Assembly: GCF_042685645.1 (NCBI RefSeq) | Contig: NZ_JBHUNX010000001.1 | Span: 3,348,001 to 3,412,000, forward strand | DNA length: 64,000 bases | Direction: 5' to 3' | Source of the DNA: Salininema proteolyticum | Lineage (GTDB): Bacteria; Actinomycetota; Actinomycetes; Mycobacteriales; Micromonosporaceae | Shown: piece by piece, positions 24,590 to 33,654 of the stretch | Numbering within the stretch: position 1 is the stretch's first letter | Layout: the number at the start of each line of letters is the position of its first letter | Translations under genes and position numbers: made by a program | The notes under the pieces: generated by a model | Databases searched by the model: none | What the model was told of the DNA's origin: nothing | The model's input: only the letters and a program-made list of their open reading frames with translations

Positions 24590-24820
24590 CTAGAACGAGA
24601 AGAAGACCATGAGAGGGTAGACGGCGAAAACGATGTTAATGGTGATCATCCCGGTGCGAACCGCACTGGACGCCTCTCGCAATAGAGTGCACGAGAGCCA
24701 TATGGCGACAATGACGCCGATGCCCGGAATAACGAGGTTCGACGCGGTCGTGCCGATGATCCACAGCGCGTTTTCAAGCCGGCCTACCGCCGTTCTCAAG
24801 TCATCCATCTGATTCTCCAT
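24590..24820 (-). CDS. Small two-pass membrane protein
   Basis: A 76-residue product with an amphipathic N-terminal helix (MDDLRTAVGRLENALW) and two hydrophobic segments (about residues 22-42 and 55-75). I chose ATG 24820 because it places the start at the amphipathic helix; an in-frame ATG at 24991 would add a low-complexity 57-residue stretch. The ribosome site is weak. Function unknown. Confidence 0.4.
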   Translation of the reverse strand: MENQMDDLRTAVGRLENALWIIGTTASNLVIPGIGVIVAIWLSCTLLREASSAVRTGMITINIVFAVYPLMVFFSF

Positions 24821-25339
24821 CTCGGCTCGTCGCACTGCCTGTTTCGCTTGAAGGCCCTTGTGCGCTTTCAAGCGGAATTGTTCGCACCACCTGGCTCCAC
24901 TGCCTGAACCACCAGCCCAGGCAGGCGCGCTCCCCTGAGCCGCAGCGACTTCGACACTCCCACTGGAGGCGCTTCGTGCCGATACCTCCATGCCTTCTGG
25001 AGACCTGACCTCCGCAATGGACTGCTTCGCTCTTCACAGGTACTGCATAGCGGCACTGGGCGAATATCGCCCGCCTCATGCCGTTCTCGCCTATTCGGGG
25101 GCAGCGGGGGAACGAGAGTCGTTTTGTCACATAGGATCACGCACCATTGACTACGGTAACACGCATACTGAGAATACCAATATCCGCGCAACAGGCACTT
25201 TGGACAGCAGAGCACTGCCCCGACCGTCCGCCGGAGATCCGGGGCCGAGTACCGGTCTCGGCCCCTACGGAACGAGAATCATCCAGGACAGAAGGGGCCG
25301 TGACTCCCGCTCCGGCGGCGATCGCGGTCGGGATCGCTT
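24821..25339. other. No gene recognised
   Basis: About 520 bp. ORFs here lack ribosome sites and consistent codon bias. Confidence 0.5.
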
Positions 25340-26497
25340 CTAGCCCCTGTACAACGGATTGGCTCCCGGCGGCCGCTCTTCAGCGGACACGGGGCCGGGA
25401 GCCGTACCGTCGCCGAACGGCGTCCCGCCCAGCCTCTCCCGTCCGTGGTCGGAGAGCCAGTTCTCCAGGTCGGGTCCGGACGGCACGACCTGAGTCGGGT
25501 TGATGTCCTCGTGAACCACGTAGTAATGGCGTTTGATCTGGTCGAAGTCGACGGTGTCGCCGAATCCCGGGGTCTGGAAGAGGTCCCGCGCGTAGCCCCA
25601 GAGGTTCGGCATCTCCGTCAGTTTGTTCCGATTGCACTTGAAATGCCCGTGGTAGACGGGGTCGAACCGCACCAGAGTGGTGAAGAGCCGGACGTCCGCC
25701 TCCGTGATGGTGTCCCCCATCAGGTACCGGCTGTCGGCCAGCCTGTCCTCCAGCCAGTCCAGCGCCTCGAACAGCCGCGCGTAGGCGTCCTCGTAGGCCT
25801 TCTGGGAACCGGCGAACCCCGCCCGGTACACGCCGTTGTTGACCTCGGTGAAGATCCGCTTGATCACCGGAAGCATCTCCTCGGCCAGGTCGTCCGGAAT
25901 CAGGTTCGGAGCGCCCTCGCGGTGGAAGGCGGCCCACTGGGTGGAGAAGTCGAAGGTCAACTGAGGATAGTTGTTGGTGACCACGCCGCCGGACGGGACG
26001 TCCACGAGCGCGGGCACCGTGATGCCCCGGGGATAGTCGGGAAAGCGTTTGAAGTAGTTCTCCTGCAGCCGCTCCGTGCCGAGGACCGGGTCTCTGCCGT
26101 CCTCGGTGAGGTCGAAGGTCCACGAACGGACGTCGTGGGTCGGCCCGGGAGTGGCCAGTGAGATGACCTCTTCGAGCCCCAGCAGGCGGCGGATGATGAT
26201 CGACCGGTGCGCCCACGGGCAGGCTCTCGCGGCGACGAGCCGGTAGCGGCCGGGCTCCACCGGCCAGGCCTCCGCCCCCTCGGTGAGGCCGGAGATCCTC
26301 GGATCGCCGATCTTGGACGGTTCCTCGGCCGGCGCGGCCCTGACGGCCTCGACGTCGGCCACGACGCGGTCCTCGATGTAGTTGGTGTCCCTCGTGAACT
26401 CCTCGCCGGTGACGTAGGCTCCCTTGGTGGAGTACTCGTCGGTGCCCGTCGAGGCGGGCTCTCCGGAGTCGGACTGGTGTGCTTGGTTCGGTGCCAT
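25340..26497 (-). CDS. Glutathionyl-hydroquinone reductase-like protein (ECM4/YqjG family)
   Basis: A 385-residue protein of the omega-type glutathione transferase family. The N-terminal thioredoxin-like domain carries the catalytic Cys in RACPWAHR; the C-terminal helical domain includes the DTITEADVRLF block and LVRFDPVYHGHFKCN, both hallmarks of the family. Members reduce glutathionyl-hydroquinones; actinomycetes usually make mycothiol instead, so mycothiolyl conjugates are the more likely substrate here (inference). The gene is monocistronic. Confidence 0.9.
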   Translation of the reverse strand: MAPNQAHQSDSGEPASTGTDEYSTKGAYVTGEEFTRDTNYIEDRVVADVEAVRAAPAEEPSKIGDPRISGLTEGAEAWPVEPGRYRLVAARACPWAHRSIIIRRLLGLEEVISLATPGPTHDVRSWTFDLTEDGRDPVLGTERLQENYFKRFPDYPRGITVPALVDVPSGGVVTNNYPQLTFDFSTQWAAFHREGAPNLIPDDLAEEMLPVIKRIFTEVNNGVYRAGFAGSQKAYEDAYARLFEALDWLEDRLADSRYLMGDTITEADVRLFTTLVRFDPVYHGHFKCNRNKLTEMPNLWGYARDLFQTPGFGDTVDFDQIKRHYYVVHEDINPTQVVPSGPDLENWLSDHGRERLGGTPFGDGTAPGPVSAEERPPGANPLYRG

Positions 26498-26648
26498 GGC
26501 TCCAGTCTATGGCCGACTGTGGTGAAGGCGCCCGCAAGATTCGCGGACTCAGTTGGTCCTTTTCCTGATGGAGACGTTCGACCACCGGTCCTTGATGAAC
26601 ACGGTTGCCGCCGGCTGCACCCCGCAGCTCGAGGGTGCCCCATCGCGG

Positions 26649-27278
26649 TCATTCCCTGAATCCGAGCTTCTCCAGGAAGTCCGTCCACATGCCGCCGCCA
26701 TCGTAATCGTGGAAGCGAGAGTACTCGTTGAGGTAGTCGCCTCCCAGAACGAACCGGTCCATGAACGCGCAGAAGCCGTCATACTCGGCCAGGACTCCCG
26801 TGGAGACCCCCTCCTGCTTCCAGAACCGCGAGTATACGAGCACGCTGTGGTCCCCACGGTCTTCCAGAACGGCCAAGTCCCCGTAGCTAACCTGTGATCC
26901 GATGGTCCCGATCTCGACCAGGTCGCCGCCGTTCCTTCCGTAATTCAATCCGTCCATGTCGGGGGAACACGGCTGCACTTCGACGTGCAGTGCGAAGTCG
27001 GCCAGTTCCATGGGCCCGAACTCATCGACGAACTCCAACAGCTCCGCGGACAGGCCGTCCTTCTCGGAGCCGCCGAACGCGCCCGGCGAACCTTCCCAGC
27101 GGAAGAGCGGGAGGTGAAAGGCCTCCTCGGTCTCAGCGTAGATCTCCGACTCTTCGATTCCCTTATCCACAAGGGGTTCGATGTCGTACTCGCAGAGCAT
27201 CGCGCCCAGGGCCCGGCTATAATTCGCGGGGTCGCGCAGGAGTTCCGTCTTCGCGCGCATGCTTCTGCGGTGGTCCAC
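26649..27278 (-). CDS. Hypothetical acidic cytoplasmic protein
   Basis: A 209-residue acidic protein rich in aromatic residues and Asp/Glu (GTIGSQVSYGDLAVLEDRGDH region), without signal or membrane segment. The texture resembles SUKH-type or other immunity-like proteins, but I cannot place it in a family. The start is GTG 27278, with ATG 27260 as alternative; neither has a good ribosome site. It stands alone. Confidence 0.6.
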   Translation of the reverse strand: MDHRRSMRAKTELLRDPANYSRALGAMLCEYDIEPLVDKGIEESEIYAETEEAFHLPLFRWEGSPGAFGGSEKDGLSAELLEFVDEFGPMELADFALHVEVQPCSPDMDGLNYGRNGGDLVEIGTIGSQVSYGDLAVLEDRGDHSVLVYSRFWKQEGVSTGVLAEYDGFCAFMDRFVLGGDYLNEYSRFHDYDGGGMWTDFLEKLGFRE

Positions 27279-27435
27279 TGTCCGTTTCGTCTCCTGCCGA
27301 ACGACCGGTCTCTCCCGGGGATTCCGGAACCGGGTTCTCCACGGATCTTACAACCGGCTCGCACCATGACTACCCGACAGCGATGTCCCTCGGTCTTGCA
27401 ATCGAGGGCGTCAGTTCAAACGGGGACGGCTGAAA

Positions 27436-27471
27436 AGGGCCGCCGGGGCACGTGGTTGCCCCGGCGGCCCT
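27436..27471. terminator. Strong stem-loop terminator
   Basis: Perfect 15-bp arms (27436-27450 and 27457-27471) with loop CGTGGT. The purine/T context works in either direction; it lies 61 bp beyond the stop of the 27532 gene on the minus strand. Confidence 0.85.
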
Positions 27472-27531
27472 GTCCGCGTTGTCTTGGAGACTCAGGCCGC
27501 ATTGCGGCGAGTAGACCAGACCCGCGATCGA

Positions 27532-28335
27532 CTACTCGGGCCGGTCGCCGATTCCGCCGTTGGCGGCCCCGGAAGTGAGCGTATAGACGGTGCCCGCCTG
27601 GTCCTTCAGTTCGAGGCCTTCGAGTCCGGCCAACAGGTTGCCCAGGTCCAGCACTCCCGCGCCACCGCTGCCGACGGCCGCGTCGGCAAAGGCCTTGACG
27701 TCCAGACCGACCGGTTCGGTCGACTTCAACTCGGTGACGAGCTCGGCGGTCGGCTCTTCGAACGTCCCAGTGTCCGTGGCGTCGGACGCCTGGGCGAGAA
27801 CATCACTGGGAACGCTCACCACCAGGGACAGCAGTTCGGAGATCTCGTCGCTCGGGAAGGCCTGCTCTGGGACGCCATTGGCCGCGTCCTCCACCTGCGA
27901 CAGGACGGCACTGGCGGGAGCGCCCTCCGCCTCTCCGCCGGCCAAGGGGTCCGACCCGAGGACGATATCGGCGATGTCGAGATCGACCGGTTCCCCGGTC
28001 GGCAGGTCCGGAACCTGGTGCCCCAGCGGCACATCGACCGGCAGGTCGTCGGTCGGGAGGTCCTGGCCGAGGCTCGGCGTGGCGTTGATGGCGCCGGTCA
28101 AGTCCTGGAGCGGGATCTCGTTGCCCGCCTCGTCGGTCAGCACCAGGCCTTCCAGCACCACGTCGAGCGAGATGACCGTGCAGAGCAGGTCCTGGAGGTC
28201 CGGAACCTCGCCGACCGGGTCGTCGACGGGCGGCGAAGGCTGGGCGGCGGCGGGCCCGGCGATGAACGCCGTCCCGAGGGCCGCCGCGGCGGCACCGGTG
28301 GCCAGTTTCAGGCCGAATCTGCGGCGTGAACTCAT
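27532..28335 (-). CDS. Exported acidic protein of unknown function
   Basis: A 267-residue protein with an Arg-rich, possibly twin-arginine signal (SSRRRFGLKLATG, core to about residue 31). The mature part is acidic and rich in Asp, Leu, Pro and Val, with one Cys (LLCTVIS) and no recognisable catalytic motif. Two similar internal segments mention a Leu/Ile-rich beta pattern (GLVLTDEAGNEIPL and GLELKDQAGTVYTL), suggesting a duplicated module of about 180-residue spacing. GGGAA lies upstream of the ATG. Function unknown. Confidence 0.75.
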   Translation of the reverse strand: MSSRRRFGLKLATGAAAAALGTAFIAGPAAAQPSPPVDDPVGEVPDLQDLLCTVISLDVVLEGLVLTDEAGNEIPLQDLTGAINATPSLGQDLPTDDLPVDVPLGHQVPDLPTGEPVDLDIADIVLGSDPLAGGEAEGAPASAVLSQVEDAANGVPEQAFPSDEISELLSLVVSVPSDVLAQASDATDTGTFEEPTAELVTELKSTEPVGLDVKAFADAAVGSGGAGVLDLGNLLAGLEGLELKDQAGTVYTLTSGAANGGIGDRPE

Positions 28336-28591
28336 AGAATCGGGTTCCCTTCGAGTGCGTCATTCGGCGGGGAGAGGTCGCCCTCCCTCGGCATGTCCAC
28401 CTATGAGTCCTAATAGGCCGAGGCTCTACATGACGCCGTTCCGTCGAAGCCGGCCGGTTTTCGGCCGAAAGCCCAGGCCGGATGACGGGTAATGACTCCA
28501 CTCCTGTGATACGCCGAGAAAGACCGCCGCAGAGCGTTCCGCCCGTTGGAGCAGAGCCGGGCCGGTCGACGCGTCGTGAACGGCGGACATA

Positions 28592-28631
28592 CCGGCGGCC
28601 CGGGGGCAATGCCGCTCCCCCGGGCCGCCGG
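28592..28631 (-). terminator. Terminator after carboxypeptidase gene
   Basis: Perfect 15-bp GC-rich arms at 28592-28606 and 28617-28631 with a 10-nt loop, 11 bp beyond the stop at 28643. The rest of the 28336-28642 gap shows no gene. Confidence 0.85.
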
Positions 28632-28642
28632 CGGTCTGATCG

Positions 28643-29977
28643 CTATCCGCCGTAGGGTGCGCCGGCGGCGAGACCCGCCTCCGTCAGCGCGTCGCGGTTG
28701 GTGCTCCACAGGTCGCCCTCCAGGCAGGAGTACTGCGGGAAGAAGCCGCCGCACTCGCCGGACTGGCCGCCAACCTCGAAGGTGTAGCTGGCGATCCCCA
28801 TGACGCCATAGGTGTAATCGTCCGTGGTGCCGCTGGAGGTGTATCCGACGGTCTCGCTCCCGCTGCCGACCCGGTAGCCGTTGTGCGAGGCGATCGCCCC
28901 TCCCAGTTCCCTCAGCTCGGCGTCGTTCGGCGGAGTGTCGGGCGTGTATCCCCAGGGCACGATCACGTACTCGCCATAGGCGTGGAGAGAGATCATGACG
29001 TCCCGAGTGTCTGCCGGGGCCGCCTCGCCGTCGCCCTCGCCGCGCTGGTCGGGGTGGATCTTGTCGAACAGGCCCTCCAAGGCCTGGACCTCGGGCTCGG
29101 ACGCGGCGCCCTCGCCCTGATACGTCTCGGCGCAGGGATCGGTCGTCTCGTCGCCCCACTGGTAGGAGTGGTTGCGGTTCAGGTCGATGCCGAACCGTCC
29201 ACCGCACTCGCCGCCGGAGTCGTTGGCGTTCTTGCGCTGCAGGACGGGCCTGTCCCCGCCGGAGGCGACGATGTCCACGCCATCGGGGTTGGCGATGGGC
29301 ACGATCCACACCTCGGTGGTGTCGAGTAGTTCGGTCACCCGGTCGTCGGAGCCGTAGCCCTCGACCAGGTAGTCCATGTACCGCCAGGCGATCTCGCCCG
29401 TGGCGATCTCGCGGGCGTGGATCTGGGCGACGATGGAGATCCGCGGCTTGGCAGAGTCCGGCGACAGCTCGCAGTCCCCCTCTTGCTTGTCGGTCAGGCA
29501 GATGGCCTTGATGTCGTACCCGCCCTCGCCCTGGGTCTTGAGCCAGGAGTCGCCGACGTCGTAGGCGGTGGCCAGCTCCGGGTTGTCCGCTGCCACCTCG
29601 TCGAGATGGTCGATGTGGAGGTCCGGCGTCTTGTATCCGCCGTAGTAGGAGCCTTCGGCAGCGACGCCGGTGTCGGCGACGGACTTGTAAAGGGAGTCCT
29701 CGAAGTGCGGATCCAGTCCGCGCTCGCGCAGGGAGTCGGCGACGGCCTCGCCGCCGATCACGTCGGCTGTGCCGTCGTGGTACTCGGCCACGTCGAAACC
29801 GGTCTCCTCTAGATCGCGCACCTCGTCGGGGCTGAGGTCGGAGACCTCCCAGATGGCGGGTCCGCCGTCGGGCGGATCGCCGGCCAGCGGTTCGGCCGTG
29901 GAGTTCGCCGCGACCAGGCCGGACGCGGCCAGGACGGCGGCGCCTGCCAGCACCATGGCTGTCTTTCTCGGGCGCAT
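28643..29977 (-). CDS. Secreted M14 zinc carboxypeptidase
   Basis: A 444-residue exported protein with signal (1-29) and a prodomain-like region (35-115). The M14 domain shows the zinc motif HAREIATGE (His and Glu near 187-190), DLNRNH (substrate Arg/Asn, near 265), the third zinc ligand in SLHAYG (near 331) and the catalytic Glu in SYTFEVG (near 398). Four or more Cys may form disulfides. It should remove C-terminal residues from peptides outside the cell. AAGGAAAGAGG precedes the ATG. It lies next to other exported proteins. Confidence 0.92.
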   Translation of the reverse strand: MRPRKTAMVLAGAAVLAASGLVAANSTAEPLAGDPPDGGPAIWEVSDLSPDEVRDLEETGFDVAEYHDGTADVIGGEAVADSLRERGLDPHFEDSLYKSVADTGVAAEGSYYGGYKTPDLHIDHLDEVAADNPELATAYDVGDSWLKTQGEGGYDIKAICLTDKQEGDCELSPDSAKPRISIVAQIHAREIATGEIAWRYMDYLVEGYGSDDRVTELLDTTEVWIVPIANPDGVDIVASGGDRPVLQRKNANDSGGECGGRFGIDLNRNHSYQWGDETTDPCAETYQGEGAASEPEVQALEGLFDKIHPDQRGEGDGEAAPADTRDVMISLHAYGEYVIVPWGYTPDTPPNDAELRELGGAIASHNGYRVGSGSETVGYTSSGTTDDYTYGVMGIASYTFEVGGQSGECGGFFPQYSCLEGDLWSTNRDALTEAGLAAGAPYGG

Positions 29978-30224
29978 CGGTACCTCTTTCCTTGTGGTAC
30001 AGAGGGAGTGTGCTGCAGGGGTCGTTCAGCCACCGATTATAGATACGCAGATTTCAATGATTGATTGACAAGATTCCTTCATGAACATCTGGAATCCCAC
30101 CATTGAGCAGGAGATTCTCCCGCCTCGAGCCCAGGGCGACCACGGGGAATCAGCGGACGGCCACCATCGGTCGACCCCTGGACTACGGACTCAAGGGATT
30201 TCCCTACACCGGGGCACACAGATC

Positions 30225-30251
30225 GGGGCGGCCGTTCGAAACGGCCGCCCC
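30225..30251 (-). terminator. Terminator beyond SapA-like operon
   Basis: Perfect 12-bp arms GGGGCGGCCGTT (30225-30236) and AACGGCCGCCCC (30240-30251) with loop CGA, 120 bp past the stop at 30371. The remaining 29978-30370 gap holds no gene. Confidence 0.75.
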
Positions 30252-30370
30252 CGGTACTCGTCAATAGTCCGTGCGCCCGCCGGAGCGGGCGGAGAATCCC
30301 TACTCGGGGAACATCTCCTATGAAACTGCCCCAGGAAGGAAGCGTGCGTGGCCAGGGGCCCCGAGGGGCC

Positions 30371-30823
30371 TCAGCCGCAGTGCTTGTTCGCGAAGTCCTC
30401 GAAGGCCATGGACCCGTCGGGGACCTGTGTCTGTCCGCCGATGTCGACGCACTTGCCGGTCATGTCATAGCCTTTCGGCGTGTAGACCGGCCCGGCGTAG
30501 TAGCGGTAGTTGCCGTAGTCGTTGTCGTTCTTGGACGAGTCGGAGCTCGGCCAGATGCCGACCGACTTGACGGCGGCGAAGTCGTAGGCCGCCCCGGTGG
30601 CGTTCATGACAGCGCAGTTGCGCTTGGCCGTGGACGACCAGTAGACGTCGACGTAGCCGACCCTGCCGTACTTGGAGTCGTCGATGGGCCAGTGGCCCAC
30701 GCGGACGTACGAGGAGCCGCAGTTCCCGGTCACCGCCGCCTGGGCCGTGCCCGGGCCGGCCACGGTCATAGCGGCGAGCGCCACGGCCAGGACGAGGCCG
30801 GTCTTGCGCAGGATGTTCTTCAT
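30371..30823 (-). CDS. SapA-like small secreted protein (paralogue 3)
   Basis: A 150-residue secreted protein with signal (1-29). It keeps the four-Cys frame of its neighbours (NCGSSY, RNCAVMNA, GKCVDIGG, KHCG) and the YAGPVYT block but is otherwise diverged, and it is closer in texture to Streptomyces SapA. It starts 15 nt after the stop of the paralogue at 30838, with AAGGAG between, so the two are one transcription unit. Role at the cell or spore surface is inferred from the family. Confidence 0.82.
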   Translation of the reverse strand: MKNILRKTGLVLAVALAAMTVAGPGTAQAAVTGNCGSSYVRVGHWPIDDSKYGRVGYVDVYWSSTAKRNCAVMNATGAAYDFAAVKSVGIWPSSDSSKNDNDYGNYRYYAGPVYTPKGYDMTGKCVDIGGQTQVPDGSMAFEDFANKHCG

Positions 30824-30837
30824 GACGGGCTCCTTCC

Positions 30838-31296
30838 TCATCCGCAGTGGACGCGGTTCTTCTTGATCTCGACGAACTTCGAGTTGAACAGTTCGTCGAA
30901 GACCTGGCCGACGACGTCGACGCATTTGCCGGACATGTTCACGTTCTTGTCGGTGTAGACCGGTCCCGCGTAAGAGGTGTAGCGGCCGACGTCGGATCCG
31001 CCGGGTTGGGCGACGGAGCCGCCGGTGGGCCGGATCTCCACGGCCAGGCCGTGGTGGGAGCCGGTGTCGCTGCTGGTGTTGACCAGGACGGCGCAGTTCT
31101 GCTTGTAGGCGCTGGAGTAGTACACCTCCAGGCGGGCCGAGTGGCCGTTGCCGGACCCGTTGTAGGAGCCGATCTGCGCGAAGGACGAACCGCAGACGTT
31201 GGCGGCGGCGGCCGGTCCGGCGAGTGAGGGCGAGGCGGTGAGGGCGACGCCGAGAGCGGCCGCGGCGGCGATGGCGAGGCTTCGGAATTTCTTCAT
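30838..31296 (-). CDS. SapA-like small secreted protein (paralogue 2)
   Basis: A 152-residue secreted protein, signal 1-32, with the same Cys blocks as the protein at 23419 (CGSSF, QNCAVLVN, GKCVDV, VHCG) and near-identical central segments (NTSSDTGSHHG). AGGAG lies about 8 nt before the ATG. It is the first gene of a two-gene unit and carries the leader hairpin and consensus promoter described at 31354 and 31394. The two close paralogues are 7 kb apart with unrelated genes between. Confidence 0.82.
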   Translation of the reverse strand: MKKFRSLAIAAAAALGVALTASPSLAGPAAAANVCGSSFAQIGSYNGSGNGHSARLEVYYSSAYKQNCAVLVNTSSDTGSHHGLAVEIRPTGGSVAQPGGSDVGRYTSYAGPVYTDKNVNMSGKCVDVVGQVFDELFNSKFVEIKKNRVHCG

Positions 31297-31353
31297 CGTG
31301 GAACTCCTGAGATCGGGGTCGTGGGGCCGCGCAAGCCCCTTGAGGCTTCTGAT

Positions 31354-31383
31354 GTTCCCGAATCCATTGGGAGACTTGGGAAC
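31354..31383 (-). ncRNA. Conserved 5'-leader hairpin, copy 2
   Basis: On the gene strand, arms GTTCCC and GGGAAC enclose the same core as copy 1 (AAGTCTCCCAATGGATT). It starts about 4 nt after the predicted transcription start and ends 58 nt before the ATG. A second short block, AGCCTCAA, is also shared downstream of both copies. Confidence 0.6.
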
Positions 31384-31393
31384 TTGCTCGATC

Positions 31394-31422
31394 ACCGTAA
31401 GTAGTCCGCTGTGGTTCGTCAA
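31394..31422 (-). promoter_or_regulatory. Sigma-70-type promoter of SapA-like paralogue 2
   Basis: TTGACG (31417-31422) and TACGGT (31394-31399) with a 17-nt spacer on the minus strand. Confidence 0.65.
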
Positions 31423-31486
31423 GCCCCGGAGAGGGCGGGCGTCCAGGGCCGGGCCGGAATGGACCGAGCACGACCGACGCCGGCGG

Positions 31487-31960
31487 TCAGGCGGGCGATC
31501 CGGGGTCACCGTCCGCCGTGGGCCGGAGCGAATGATTGAGTGCCACTGCCAGAGCTACGGTGAGCACGAAGGTGACGGCCAGGCCCAGGACGGCCGTCTC
31601 GATGACGGATCGGCCGTAGAGGAAGTCCAGCCGGATCGCGCAGCCGACGACCAAGGGAACCAGGAACAGCGGAGGCCATCGCAATCGCAGGGCCCAGGCG
31701 GTCAACGGCGCTGCCACGAGCCAGACGACACCGATGACGGCGACGGCGACCCCCATGAGCGCGAACGTGTCGCTGCCGTCGGGGCTACAGAGGCGGTTCT
31801 CCATCGGGTCGCACGTCGGATGGTAGACGGTGTGGACGATTAGGAAGGTCGCCGCGCTGAGTGCGGCGGGGACGGCGAAGGTCGCGGCCCCGCAGAGCGC
31901 GGCCGCGACCCAGTGTCGGTGCCGCGCACGCGACGGGCGGGGCGAGGTGCTGCCAGTCAT
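31487..31960 (-). CDS. Four-pass membrane protein of unknown function
   Basis: A 157-residue protein with four predicted membrane segments (about residues 17-42, 64-88, 93-112 and 120-145). The loop between the first two holds two Cys (TCDPMENRLC) likely facing outside. ATG 31960 is chosen over the upstream in-frame start at 32065 because the extra segment is basic low-quality sequence. Family unknown. Confidence 0.6.
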   Translation of the reverse strand: MTGSTSPRPSRARHRHWVAAALCGAATFAVPAALSAATFLIVHTVYHPTCDPMENRLCSPDGSDTFALMGVAVAVIGVVWLVAAPLTAWALRLRWPPLFLVPLVVGCAIRLDFLYGRSVIETAVLGLAVTFVLTVALAVALNHSLRPTADGDPGSPA

Positions 31961-32178
31961 AGACTTGAGTCTATCTACTGACGGGTAATACCTCCACCCC
32001 TTCACGTGGGGGCGGAGATGTGGACGGCATGCCCTTGGCGGGATCGGGGTCCCCCACCTCCTCACGCGGGGGCCGAGAGCGCCGGGCCGGCGGCCGAGGA
32101 GAAGTCCCTCCGCCCCGGGTGAAAGGACGGAAAGATGCGAAGCGGAGGGGGATCCGCCGGCTCGGACGGATCAGAGGG

Positions 32179-32526
32179 TCATCCCCGTGCGGAGTTCTGC
32201 TCGTCCACGCACGCCAACGCGTCGTGCGCGATCCGCTCGCCCAGGGCCCTGCCCTCCGGGTCGGAGTAGTAGCGCCGGTTGAAGTGGGTGTCGGCCTGGA
32301 CTCGGCCGTCCTCTCCGACGCGGAGGTGCCGCAGCATCATCGCGAGCGCCTTGGCGCTGTCGCGGTAGGCGCTGTCCGTCCGCCAGACGTTGGCGTTGCG
32401 CCCCTCCATGTCGGGGAGGGTGATGGTGTAGTCGCGTCCGTCTTCGGCGGTGAAGACCCCGACGACCGACTCTCCGCGGAAGTACATCGGCCGGTTGTTC
32501 GCGGTCTGGTTCTCGCTGGTGCTCAA
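32179..32526 (-). CDS. Small hypothetical protein
   Basis: About 115 residues, acidic, alpha/beta, with MYFRGESVVGVFTAEDGRD near the start and a helical C-terminal half. I chose TTG 32526 with GAGGT about 8 nt upstream; the next in-frame start at 32604 adds a Pro/Arg-rich stretch. Function unknown. Confidence 0.5.
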   Translation of the reverse strand: MSTSENQTANNRPMYFRGESVVGVFTAEDGRDYTITLPDMEGRNANVWRTDSAYRDSAKALAMMLRHLRVGEDGRVQADTHFNRRYYSDPEGRALGERIAHDALACVDEQNSARG

Positions 32527-33053
32527 GGAGGATACCTCGCTCCGGGTGTCGCGCGACCGCACGGGCACGGGAGGCGGCCGCTGGTGGGTGGGGAAGGCTC
32601 CCACGGCTTCTGGCGGCCGCGGGTCGGTGCGGGTTCGCGAAGGGGTCGCGAACCGCCCGGGGGAATCGGTCGACTACCACGATGAGCCGCTCTCCGACCG
32701 GCGCGGCGTACTGGTGCCGCCAGGGCAGGCGGCATGGCCGGCACCGCCCGCAGGGCATGCCGGTGCGCGGTCTTTGTGGTTGTCGCCCTTCACGACTCGT
32801 AGTGTCAACGCTGTGTAGCGAACTGTCAACCCCTGTGGGGGAGGGTGCGAGCGGAGGGCGAGGTGGGACGGTGGACCGGCGCCGCGTCCCGAGGACGCCG
32901 TCTTCAAGGAGATAGGGCGCGACAGGGGCGTTCGTCGCGGCCGACGTAAGGCTGAGCCCCGAGGTAGGGGACGGCGCTCCCCGGTATCGCGGGTTCGCAG
33001 GCGTTCCGATCCTCCCGCGGCCCTGGAGTGTCAGAAGATCGGCACCCGGATCC
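32527..33053. other. No gene recognised
   Basis: About 530 bp. A minus-strand TTGACA (near 32823) and a second TTGACA 22 bp on suggest a weak promoter toward 32526, without a clear -10 box. Confidence 0.4.
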
Positions 33054-33560
33054 TCAGCGCACCGGTCCCGACAGGACGTCGGCCGACCATGCCTCTATGC
33101 GGCGGGGCAGGTCGCCGTCGCCGTCGAGCAGCCGGGAGTAGGCCCCGCGTTCGTGGTCGAGGACGGCGGCCTCCCAGACGCAGGGGGCCAGCCCGGTCCA
33201 GCCGGGTCGGAACTCCCCGCCTCCGGTCCGGTGGAACACCGCCATGTCGGACATGAACCCGCCGATCCACGAGTGGACGACCAGGTAGTCGCCGTCGCCG
33301 CCGAGGTGGGTGATGACGGTGGCCAGCCCGGTCGAGGAGCGCGTGCGGCCCAGCCGGAGCCAGTCCTCGGCGATGGACGCGGTCAGGTCGATCAGTTCGG
33401 GTGTGACGGTTCGTCCAGGCGCCTCGATCCCGTAGAGCTTCGCGACGTGTCCGGCCAGGGAACGCGTTCCCACGGGCCTCACCTCGCGATCGTGGTACTC
33501 GTCGGACAGTTTTCCCAGCGCCTCCAGGTCGACGCCCTTCAGATCGAGTCCTCGGTCCAT
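33054..33560 (-). CDS. Hypothetical soluble protein
   Basis: A 168-residue protein with a helical N-terminal half and a beta-rich C-terminal half (DGDYLVVHSWIGGFMSDMAVF). ATG 33560 has GAGGAG 8 nt upstream. There is no signal or membrane segment. It is divergent from the kinase gene at 33655 across 94 bp. No family recognised. Confidence 0.65.
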   Translation of the reverse strand: MDRGLDLKGVDLEALGKLSDEYHDREVRPVGTRSLAGHVAKLYGIEAPGRTVTPELIDLTASIAEDWLRLGRTRSSTGLATVITHLGGDGDYLVVHSWIGGFMSDMAVFHRTGGGEFRPGWTGLAPCVWEAAVLDHERGAYSRLLDGDGDLPRRIEAWSADVLSGPVR

Positions 33561-33654
33561 GGTCCTGCTCCTCGCATTGGTCGGTCCGCCCAGTAGACCA
33601 CCGGCGCGGAAAACCCCGTTGCGGCCCTCCTCGGAGGCGATTAGGCTCATCGCC

